Shown here: positions 57,417-64,000 of the stretch, piece after piece
How the letters are laid out: each line of letters begins with the position of its first letter
Numbering within the stretch: position 1 is the stretch's first letter
Source of the DNA: Gaiellasilicea sp963802765
GTDB lineage: Bacteria; Actinomycetota; Thermoleophilia; Gaiellales; Gaiellaceae
Assembly: GCA_963802765.1 (NCBI GenBank)
Contig: CAWDJZ010000016.1
Span: forward strand, 109,633-173,632
Direction of reading: 5' to 3'
Length of the DNA stretch: 64,000 nt
Program-made: the position numbers and the translations under genes
Notes under the pieces: model-generated
Database searches by the model: none
Told to the model about the DNA's origin: nothing
Seen by the model: the letters and a program-made list of their open reading frames with translations, nothing else

Positions 57417-59012
57417 CTACGAAGCCGGCCCCGGCGCGATGCCGGTTCTCGCCTCGATCCCAGCCTCCATCGCCTCGAGCTCCTCCTCGGTGCCCATTCG
57501 AACCGGGCCCTTGAACCAGTTCTTGGCGGAAAGGAGCCACCAGCCGCCGAACAGGAGCAACGCTCCGCCGACGAGGAGCGGCGCGTAGTTCACGGCCTCC
57601 CAGGTGAAACCGTCCTTCCACGGGGCGCTGATCGAATACGGCGGCATGAGGAAGACGAACGAGATGAAGAACACCCACACGATCGCGATCGGATCGATCC
57701 ACCGGTAGTGCTTGCCCAGCGACCAGGCGCCCGGCTCGAACTCGTCCTTCATCCGGTAGCGCAGGATCACGGGCAGGATGAAGGCGATGTAGAGGCCGAT
57801 GACGGCGATGCCGGTGCCGACGTAGTAGCCGACGAAGAAGTTGTAGAGGGTCGGCAGCATCAGCGCCGCCGCGGCCACGACGATGGCGATGACGGCGAAG
57901 TGCGGGACGCGGTTTCGCGAGACGCGGCGCCAGAGCTGATGACCGGGGACGGCGCGGTCGCGGGAGAACGCGAACAGCATCCGCGACGCCGAGGTCACCG
58001 ACGCGGTGATGCAAAAGAACTGGGCCACGCAACAGATGAAGAGGATGAACGTCCCCCAGCTCTGGCCCATGGCCGCGACCCAACTCGTCGGCACGATGTA
58101 GAGGTCGAACACGGGCTCGACCGGAAGCGCGCGCGTCACTGCGACCAGGAGGATGAAGCCGAAGACGACCGAGGCGACGACGGACATGTACATCCCGACG
58201 GCCGCGGAGCGTGATGCCTGGCGCGTCTCCTCCGCGACGTGGGCGGACGCATCGAAGCCCGTGATCGTGTACTGGGCCATGAGCAGGCCGGTTAGGAAGA
58301 CGTACCAGAAGACGATGCTGCCGAAAGAGTCCGGTGCAGCTTCGCCGCCCCAGCCCGTGAGGTTGAGCGTCTCGGTGAAGACGAAGCTGAGGGAGCGGTG
58401 GTCATCGGGAACGGTCGAGAGGATGACCACGATCACGACGACGCCGATCATGTGCCAGTAGGCGGAGATCGTGTTCAGCATCGCCGTGACGGTGATCTTG
58501 AACAGGTTCAGGAGCAGGGCGGCGAGGAGCACGATCGCGTAGGTCAGATAGACGTACTCCTTGTCGTTCGGGTAGTCGAACCAGTAGTTCATGAGTGCGG
58601 TGCCGAAGATCGCCAGCCCGTAGCCGATCGCAGCAGTGACCGCGATCTGACCGACGAGGTTGAACCAGCCCGTGAACCAGCCCCAGCCGGGAGTCCCGAG
58701 CTTCGACGCCCAGTAGTAGAGGCCGCCCGCGGTGGGATACTTCGAGGCGATCTCGGCCATCGCGAGCGCGACGATCGTGCTCATCGCGCCGACGATGAGC
58801 CAGCCCCACGTGATCGCGACCGGGCCGCCCTGGCCGTACGCGATCGCGTACGACGTCAAGCACCCGGCGAGGATCGAGATGATGGTGAACGAGATCGCAA
58901 AATTCTGGAATCCGCCCATCGCCCTGAAGAGCTCCTGGGCGTACCCCAGCCCGTGCAGGATTCGCTCGTCCTCGTCGGTGTGGTGGCGGCCTTCAGGTGG
59001 TGCCGTGCTCAT
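57417..59012 (-). CDS. APC family amino acid/amine permease
   Basis: A 531-residue, ~12-helix transporter of the amino acid-polyamine-organocation family. Signs: MGGFQNFAISFTIISILAGC, MAEIASKYPTAGGLYYWASK (APC helix 3), and TITGFDASAHVAEETRQASR (helix 6 to loop). It is closest in character to the GABA/choline/ethanolamine-type bacterial permeases. It is divergent from the glutamine-synthetase-like operon, so it probably imports that operon's amine substrate. Confidence 0.88.
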   Translation of the reverse strand: MSTAPPEGRHHTDEDERILHGLGYAQELFRAMGGFQNFAISFTIISILAGCLTSYAIAYGQGGPVAITWGWLIVGAMSTIVALAMAEIASKYPTAGGLYYWASKLGTPGWGWFTGWFNLVGQIAVTAAIGYGLAIFGTALMNYWFDYPNDKEYVYLTYAIVLLAALLLNLFKITVTAMLNTISAYWHMIGVVVIVVILSTVPDDHRSLSFVFTETLNLTGWGGEAAPDSFGSIVFWYVFLTGLLMAQYTITGFDASAHVAEETRQASRSAAVGMYMSVVASVVFGFILLVAVTRALPVEPVFDLYIVPTSWVAAMGQSWGTFILFICCVAQFFCITASVTSASRMLFAFSRDRAVPGHQLWRRVSRNRVPHFAVIAIVVAAAALMLPTLYNFFVGYYVGTGIAVIGLYIAFILPVILRYRMKDEFEPGAWSLGKHYRWIDPIAIVWVFFISFVFLMPPYSISAPWKDGFTWEAVNYAPLLVGGALLLFGGWWLLSAKNWFKGPVRMGTEEELEAMEAGIEARTGIAPGPAS

Positions 59013-59099
59013 CAGCCCTCCTCGCCGTCGGTAGCAGGTCAGGCGCTATTACGCGCGTCTGCCACGATCGTTGTCAACGTGTCGGACGGCACGACGGCG

Positions 59100-59105
59100 T
59101 AGGAT
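59100..59105 (+). promoter_or_regulatory. -10 box of a leaderless transcript
   Basis: TAGGAT ends 6 nt before GTG 59112. Confidence 0.45.
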
Positions 59106-59111
59106 CGCGCC

Positions 59112-60446
59112 GTGCTGAGCTTCGACGAGCTGCGGGCGGACGTCGGGTCCGGCGCGATCGACACCGTCGTGGTGGCCTTCACCGACATGCAGGGGCGGCT
59201 GATGGGGAAGCGGCTCCACGGCGAGTTCTTCGTCGACGAGATCGGCTCCGGGCACGCGGTCGAGGGCTGCAACTACCTGCTCGCGAACGAGATGGAGATG
59301 GACCCGGTCCCGGGATACCGGCTCGCGAGCTGGGAGACGGGCTACGGCGACTTCGTACTCCAGCCGGACCTCGCCACGCTGCGGCGGATCCCCTGGCTCG
59401 AAGCGACGGCGCTCGTCCTCTGCGACGTCGCCTGGCACGACGGCTCTCCGGTCGCCCCCTCGCCGCGCCAGGTCCTCCGGGCGCAGGTCGAGCGAGCCGA
59501 GAAGCTCGGGCTCACGCCGATGTTCGGCTCCGAGCTCGAGTTCTTCCTGCTCCGGGAGACGTATGCAGAGGCGTACGCCAAGCACTACCGCGATCTGACC
59601 CCGTCGGTGCCCTACATCCTCGACTACCACGTGCTCGCGACAACCTACGACGAGCCGTTCATCCGCCAGATCCGCAACGGGATGCACGCGGCGGGGATCA
59701 AGGTCGAGACCTCGAAGGGCGAGGCCTGGCCGGGCCAGCAGGAGATCAACTTCCGTTACGCCGACGCACTCACGATGGCCGACAACCACGCCGTCTACAA
59801 GAACGGCGCGAAGGAGATCGCGCATCTGAACGGCTGCTCGATCACGTTCATGGCGAAGCCCGACCACACCTGGATCGGCAGCTCGTGCCACATCCACTCG
59901 TCACTCTGGCGCGGCGACCGCAGCGCGTTCGCGGGGGAGAGCCCGACGTTCAGGCGCTGGCTCGCGGGCCAGATCGCCAATCTGAAGGAACTGGCGCTCT
60001 TCGTCGCCCCGAACGTGAACTCGTACAAGCGCTTCGCGGCGGGCTCGTGGGCGCCGACGACTCTCGCCTGGGGCCACGACAATCGAACGTGCGGCTTCCG
60101 GATCGTCGGGCACGGCTCCGCGCTGCGCACCGAGACGAGGATCCCGGGCGCCGACGCGAACCCGTACCTCGCGTTCGCGGCGATCATCGCGGCGGGCCTG
60201 GACGGGATCGAGCGCAAGCTCAGGCTGCCGAGGCCGCTCGAGGGCAACGCCTACGAGTCCGACGCTGACCGGTTTCCGCACTCGCTGCGCGAGGCGATTG
60301 CGTCGCTCGAAGAGGGCATGACGGCCCGCGCCGCCTTCGGCGACGAGGTGGTCGACCACTACCTGAACTACGCGCGCACCGAGCAGGAGCTCTTCGACCG
60401 GGCCGTGACGTGCTACGAAAGAGAGCGGTTCTTCGAACGTGGCTAA
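59112..60446 (+). CDS. glutamine synthetase-like gamma-glutamyl-amine ligase
   Basis: A 444-residue GS-fold protein. GSELEFFLL carries the metal-binding Glu of the GS active site, and GSSCHIHSSLW the His of the catalytic loop; NSYKRFAAGSWAPTTLAWGH and RIPGADANPYLAFAAIIAAG are the C-terminal ATP and substrate parts. It lacks the adenylylation-loop features of true GlnA. The neighbours (permease, PuuD-type hydrolase, aldehyde dehydrogenase) indicate gamma-glutamylation of an amine such as putrescine or ethanolamine (PuuA/GlnA3-like). Confidence 0.82.
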   Translation: MLSFDELRADVGSGAIDTVVVAFTDMQGRLMGKRLHGEFFVDEIGSGHAVEGCNYLLANEMEMDPVPGYRLASWETGYGDFVLQPDLATLRRIPWLEATALVLCDVAWHDGSPVAPSPRQVLRAQVERAEKLGLTPMFGSELEFFLLRETYAEAYAKHYRDLTPSVPYILDYHVLATTYDEPFIRQIRNGMHAAGIKVETSKGEAWPGQQEINFRYADALTMADNHAVYKNGAKEIAHLNGCSITFMAKPDHTWIGSSCHIHSSLWRGDRSAFAGESPTFRRWLAGQIANLKELALFVAPNVNSYKRFAAGSWAPTTLAWGHDNRTCGFRIVGHGSALRTETRIPGADANPYLAFAAIIAAGLDGIERKLRLPRPLEGNAYESDADRFPHSLREAIASLEEGMTARAAFGDEVVDHYLNYARTEQELFDRAVTCYERERFFERG

Positions 60447-61170
60447 GCCCTCTCAACCCCGTCCCGTGATCGGGATCACGACGTACGCCGAGCCGACGGT
60501 GCGCTGGGGCGCCTGGGACGTCCCGGCCGCGGTCATCCCGCTCGCCTACGTCCAGCAGGTGGAGGCAGCCGGCGGGCGCGCCCTGCTCGTGCCGCCGAGC
60601 GAGGAGGGGATCGAGGAGACCCTCGACGTCCTCGACGGGATCCTCTTCTCGGGCGGCTCCGACATCGACCCGGTCGCGTACGGTGACGAAGCCCACCCGG
60701 AGACGAACGGTCTCCGGCCCGAGCGGGATCGCGCCGAGCTGGCGCTGCTGACGGCCGCGCTGGAGCGAGACGTGCCGGTGCTGGCGGTCTGCCGCGGCTC
60801 GCAGGTGTTGAACGTCGCACGCGGCGGCGACCTCGTCCAACACCTTCCGGACGTGGTCGGCGACGAGAAGCACAAGCACACCCCCGGGGTTTTCGCCGAC
60901 CACGACGTCGGCGTGAAGGCGGAGAGCAAGCTCGGGTCGCTGCTCGGGGAGCGCGCGCCCGTCAAGTCCCATCACCATCAGGGCTTCGGTCGCGTCGGCG
61001 AGGGGCTCGTGGAGGCCGCGTGGGCCGAGGACGGCACCCTCGAGGCCGTGGAGGACCCCGCCAAGCGCTTCGCCGTCGGCGTGCTCTGGCATCCCGAGGA
61101 GGGCGAGGACGGTGCGCTCTTCCGCGCGCTCGTCGACGAGGCGCGCGCCTACCGCGCCGCGAAGGGCTAG
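60439..61170 (+). CDS. puuD: gamma-glutamyl-gamma-aminobutyrate hydrolase-like (C26 peptidase)
   Basis: A 243-residue class I glutamine amidotransferase-fold hydrolase. VLAVCRGSQVLNVARGGDLV holds nucleophile Cys118; SHHHQGFGRVGEGLVEAAWA and GVLWHPEEGEDGALFRALVD provide the His and Glu. It would release glutamate from gamma-glutamylated products in the step after aldehyde oxidation. GTG overlaps the ligase stop. Confidence 0.85.
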   Translation: MAKPSQPRPVIGITTYAEPTVRWGAWDVPAAVIPLAYVQQVEAAGGRALLVPPSEEGIEETLDVLDGILFSGGSDIDPVAYGDEAHPETNGLRPERDRAELALLTAALERDVPVLAVCRGSQVLNVARGGDLVQHLPDVVGDEKHKHTPGVFADHDVGVKAESKLGSLLGERAPVKSHHHQGFGRVGEGLVEAAWAEDGTLEAVEDPAKRFAVGVLWHPEEGEDGALFRALVDEARAYRAAKG

Positions 61171-61175
61171 TCCCC

Positions 61176-62531
61176 GTGCTGACGGTCGTGAACCCGGCCA
61201 CGGAGGAGCCGATCGCAGAGCTCCAGCAGGCCGGCGTGGAGGAGACCGATGCCGCCGTCGCGCGTGCGAAGGCGGCATTCCCGGCCTGGAGCGCTGTCAC
61301 CCCGACGGACCGCGCGCGCCTGCTCCGCCGTCTCGCGACGCTCGTCGAGGAGCACGGCGAGGAGCTGGCACGGATCGAGTCGCGCAACGTCGGCAAGCCG
61401 ATCTCGGGAGCGCGGGCGGAGGTCGGCATGGTCGCGCAGGTGTTCCATTTCTACGCGGGCGCCGTCGACAAGCACTACGGCGAGTCGATTCCCGTCGCCG
61501 GCGGCGTCGACGTCACCTTCCGCGAGCCACTCGGCGTCGTCGGCCTGATCGTCCCCTGGAACTTCCCGATCAACATCGCCTCGTGGAAGCTCGGCCCCGC
61601 GCTCGCCTGTGGGAACACGGTCGTACTGAAGCCGGCCGAGCTGACGCCGCTGAGCGCGTCGCGCCTCGGCGAGCTCGCGCTCGAGGCCGGGATTCCGGAG
61701 GGCGTCGTCAATGTCCTCGTCGGGAAGGGCTCGGTCGTCGGCACGCGCCTCGTCGAGCACCCCGACGTGGCCAAGATCGGGTTCACCGGCTCGACCGAGG
61801 TGGGACGAACGGTGATGGAGGGTGCGGCAGCGCACGTCAAGCGGGTCACACTCGAGCTCGGGGGCAAGTCGGCAAACATCGTCTTCGCCGATGCCGACCT
61901 CGAGCGGGCCGCCGCGGCTGCTCCGTACGCCGTGTTCGACAACGCCGGGCAGGACTGCTGCGCGCGCTCGCGCATCCTCGTCCAGAAATCCGTCTACGAC
62001 GAATTTCTGGACTACCTCGTCGACGCGACGCGGCAGGTTCGCGTGGGCGATCCTGACGACGAAGCCACGGAGATGGGCCCGCTGATCTCGGCCGAGCACC
62101 GTGAGAGCGTGCGCGCCTACGTCGACGAGACGTCTATCGCTTTCCGGGGCGAAGTCCCGGAAAGCGACGTCGGCTTCTGGTTCCCGTGCACGCTCGTCGA
62201 GGCGTCGAACGACGACCGGGTCGCGCGCGAGGAGGTGTTCGGCCCGGTGGCGGCCGTGATCCCGTTCGCGGACGAGGCCGAGGCGGTCCGGCTCGCGAAC
62301 GACACGCCGTACGGGCTCTCGGGCTCGATCTGGACGCGCGACGGCGCCCGCGCGCTGCGGGTCGCTCGCGGCGTGCAGGCGGGCGTGCTCAGCGTCAACT
62401 CGAACAGCTCGGTGCGCGTCTCGACGCCCTTCGGCGGCATGAAGCAGTCGGGCTTCGGCCGCGAGCTCGGCATGCACGGGCTCGAGGGGTACTCGGAGGT
62501 CAAGAACGTGTTCCTGTCTACGGAGGCCTGA
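61176..62531 (+). CDS. NAD(P)-dependent aldehyde dehydrogenase
   Basis: A 451-residue ALDH. VIVPWNFPINIASWKLGPAL-type cofactor region (LIVPWNFPINIASWKLGPAL), FTGSTEVGRTVMEGAAAHVK, ELGGKSA (catalytic Glu) and NAGQDCCARSR (Cys261). It fits PuuC: oxidation of gamma-glutamyl-aminoaldehyde. GTG 61176 is 6 nt after the upstream stop. The N-terminus is ~20 residues shorter than most ALDHs. Confidence 0.9.
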   Translation: MLTVVNPATEEPIAELQQAGVEETDAAVARAKAAFPAWSAVTPTDRARLLRRLATLVEEHGEELARIESRNVGKPISGARAEVGMVAQVFHFYAGAVDKHYGESIPVAGGVDVTFREPLGVVGLIVPWNFPINIASWKLGPALACGNTVVLKPAELTPLSASRLGELALEAGIPEGVVNVLVGKGSVVGTRLVEHPDVAKIGFTGSTEVGRTVMEGAAAHVKRVTLELGGKSANIVFADADLERAAAAAPYAVFDNAGQDCCARSRILVQKSVYDEFLDYLVDATRQVRVGDPDDEATEMGPLISAEHRESVRAYVDETSIAFRGEVPESDVGFWFPCTLVEASNDDRVAREEVFGPVAAVIPFADEAEAVRLANDTPYGLSGSIWTRDGARALRVARGVQAGVLSVNSNSSVRVSTPFGGMKQSGFGRELGMHGLEGYSEVKNVFLSTEA

Positions 62532-62533
62532 CG

Positions 62534-63307
62534 GTGGCAGGGCGGCTCGCGGGGAAGGTCTGCGTGATCACCGGCGCCGGCGGCGGCATGGGCCGCGATG
62601 CCGCGATCCTCTTCACCGAGGAGGGCGCGAACGTCTGCGTCGCCGACGTCGATCTCGCGGCGGCCGAAGAGACGGTCGGTCTCTGCTCCGGCGAGGCGTT
62701 CGCGACCGCGGTGAACGTGGCCGAGGAGGACGACGTGCGCCGGATGTGCGCCGAGGCGGCCGAGCGGTTCGGCGGCATCGACGTCCTCTACAACAATGCG
62801 GGCATCTCGCCCGACGACGACGCGTCCGTGCTCGACACCTCCGTCGAGGCCTGGGACCGCGTGCAGGCGGTGAACACGCGCGGCGTCTTCCTCTGCTGCA
62901 AGCACGGGATCCCGCACCTGCTCGAGCGCGGGGGCGGCTCGGTGATCAACGTCGCCTCGTTCGTCGCGATCCTCGGCGCGGCGACGTCGCAGATCTCCTA
63001 CTCGGCGTCGAAGGGCGCGGTGCTCTCGATGTCGCGCGAGCTCGCCGTCCAGTTCGCGCGGGAGGGCGTGCGCGTCAACGCGCTCTGCCCGGGGCCCGTC
63101 GAGACGCCGCTCCTGCTCAACATCTTCGGCGACGACCCGGCCGCGCTCGAGCGCCGGCGGATCCACTGGCCGACCGGCCGTCTGGCAAAGCCGCGCGAGA
63201 TCGTCAACGCCGCGCTCTTCCTGGCGAGCGACGAGTCCTCCTACGTGAACGGCGCGACGTTCGTCGTCGACGGCGGCCTCACCGCCGCCTACGTCACGCC
63301 CGAGTAG
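62534..63307 (+). CDS. short-chain dehydrogenase/reductase
   Basis: A 257-residue SDR: VITGAGGGMGRDAAILFTEE (cofactor), LYNNAGIS, and ISYSASKGAVLSMSRELAVQ (Tyr-x-x-x-Lys). GTG 62534 lies 3 nt after the ALDH stop, so it is part of the operon. It may reduce or oxidise an alcohol/aldehyde intermediate of amine catabolism; substrate unknown. Confidence 0.85.
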   Translation: MAGRLAGKVCVITGAGGGMGRDAAILFTEEGANVCVADVDLAAAEETVGLCSGEAFATAVNVAEEDDVRRMCAEAAERFGGIDVLYNNAGISPDDDASVLDTSVEAWDRVQAVNTRGVFLCCKHGIPHLLERGGGSVINVASFVAILGAATSQISYSASKGAVLSMSRELAVQFAREGVRVNALCPGPVETPLLLNIFGDDPAALERRRIHWPTGRLAKPREIVNAALFLASDESSYVNGATFVVDGGLTAAYVTPE

Positions 63308-63377
63308 CCAGTCAACGTCAGTTACTCGGTGTGGGAGATAGCCGCGGCCGCGGTTCCTGGCGCGAGGCTGCGCCGGA

Positions 63378-63394
63378 GGCCGGCTCAGCCGGCC
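63378..63394. terminator. hairpin between convergent genes
   Basis: ggccggct-c-agccggcc inverted repeat, with a third related ggctagccggcc segment nearby (63399-63410); the 1-nt centre means a smaller loop-out in RNA. Confidence 0.35.
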
Positions 63395-63415
63395 GGGAGG
63401 CTAGCCGGCCAGGCG

Positions 63416-63889
63416 TCAGACGCCGACGACCTGGACGAGCCAGCGGCGGTCGCGCTCGCGGTCCAGCTCGAGGAAGAGCACGCGCTGCCAGGTGCCGAGG
63501 CAGAGCTCTCCACCCTGCACCGGGATCGACTCGCCGGCGGGGCCGAGCAGCATGGACATGCAATGGGCGTGCCCGTTGCCGAAGTCCATGTCCTCGGGAC
63601 AGACGTTCTCGGTGCGGCGGTCCCAGTCGTCGTGCGCGTAGTAGTTGTCGCTCGGCACGAGCCGTTTCAGCAAGAGCGCGAAGTCTTCCAGGAATCCCGA
63701 CTCGAACTCGTTCACGCGCACCGAGCAGGTGGTGTGTGGCGAGTAGACGGAGCAGATCCCGTTCCTGATCCCGCTCGCGGTGACGGCGTCCTGCACCTCG
63801 TCCGTGATGTCCGTAATCGAGAGCCCTCCGGCGGTGCGGAGCTGCGTCTCCTGCTGGTAGGCCTTCACGCGCACCATTGTGACAGTCAT
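63416..63889 (-). CDS. YjbQ/UPF0047 family protein
   Basis: A 157-residue protein. SVYSPHTTCSVRVNEFESGF and NGHAHCMSMLLGPAGESIPV, then GTWQRVLFLELDRERDRRWL, are the YjbQ signature with the conserved His/Cys/Glu cluster. The family has reported thiamine-phosphate-synthase-like activity, and the His positions suggest metal binding. ATG 63889 is used; ATG 63876 is an alternative. Confidence 0.88.
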   Translation of the reverse strand: MTVTMVRVKAYQQETQLRTAGGLSITDITDEVQDAVTASGIRNGICSVYSPHTTCSVRVNEFESGFLEDFALLLKRLVPSDNYYAHDDWDRRTENVCPEDMDFGNGHAHCMSMLLGPAGESIPVQGGELCLGTWQRVLFLELDRERDRRWLVQVVGV

Positions 63890-63939
63890 GGGCGGGAGCG
63901 TCGTTGGAGAACCCACGACGGCGCTACCCTCATTCCGTC

Positions 63940-64000
63940 GGGCCTGTAGCTCAGTGGTTAGAGCAGCGGACTCATAATCCGTCGCGCCCTGGTTCGAATC
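63940..64000 (+). tRNA. tRNA with anticodon CAT, probably tRNA-Ile2 (partial)
   Basis: GGGCCTG acceptor strand, D arm GCTC-AGTGGTTA-GAGC, anticodon stem GCGGA/TCCGT with loop CTCATAA, and the start of the T arm (CTGGTTCGAATC) at the window end. Anticodon CAT could be Met or Ile; the AGTGGTTAGAGCAG...ACTCATAATC pattern resembles tRNA-Ile(CAT), whose C34 is changed to lysidine by TilS. The 3' end lies outside the window. Confidence 0.85.

Overview
The window is high-GC DNA (mostly GTG/ATG starts) with the housekeeping gene order hpf - secA - prfB - ftsE - ftsX - smpB - ssrA, typical of Actinobacteria. Many starts lie 6-8 nt after a TANNNT box, which indicates leaderless mRNAs. The protein set (BTAD/solute-binding fusion, LCP protein, copper radical oxidase, many secreted beta-propellers) suggests the class Thermoleophilia (Gaiellales/Solirubrobacterales); that placement is inference.

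Region 1 (1-10.2 kb): the C-terminus of a dihydrolipoyl dehydrogenase, hisC, a cell-envelope sugar group (LCP transferase, UDP-glucose dehydrogenase, two nucleotidyltransferases, a mannose-isomerase-like cupin), and a methyl-cycle group (MerR-like regulator, ahcY, mtnA). Region 2 (10.2-22.3 kb): comF, hpf, secA, prfB with an intact programmed +1 frameshift, ftsEX, a SUV3-like RNA helicase, a SemiSWEET-like protein, smpB, a double-GNAT protein and the tmRNA gene. The tmRNA gene and the GNAT gene appear to share overlapping -10 boxes on opposite strands.

Region 3 (22.3-27.4 kb): a 5.1-kb segment bounded by a 27-nt copy of the ssrA 3' end, so probably an old island inserted at ssrA. It carries a broken alpha/beta-hydrolase gene and a broken gene that fuses a BTAD DNA-binding domain, one membrane helix, a beta-propeller and a peptide-binding SBP_bac_5 domain. 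No integrase is visible.

Region 4 (27.4-56.6 kb): accessory genes, many secreted: galactose-oxidase-like enzyme with Ig repeats, aquaporin, dienelactone hydrolase, several beta-propellers, a sugar cluster (PfkB kinase, double MBL protein, galactokinase, D-lyxose isomerase-like cupin), DUF305 and LVIVD proteins, an M14 carboxypeptidase, a Cys-pair repeat protein, a papain-like protease and a PQQ-type sugar dehydrogenase. Many genes here contain one or more frameshifts, while regions 1, 2 and 5 have none that I can see. The stretch ends with a pair of about 300-bp non-coding tandem repeats.

Region 5 (56.6-64 kb): an SDR, an amino acid/amine permease, then a tight operon of a glutamine-synthetase-like ligase, a gamma-glutamyl hydrolase, an aldehyde dehydrogenase and an SDR (a gamma-glutamylated amine catabolic route), a YjbQ protein, and the 5' part of a tRNA with anticodon CAT, probably tRNA-Ile2.
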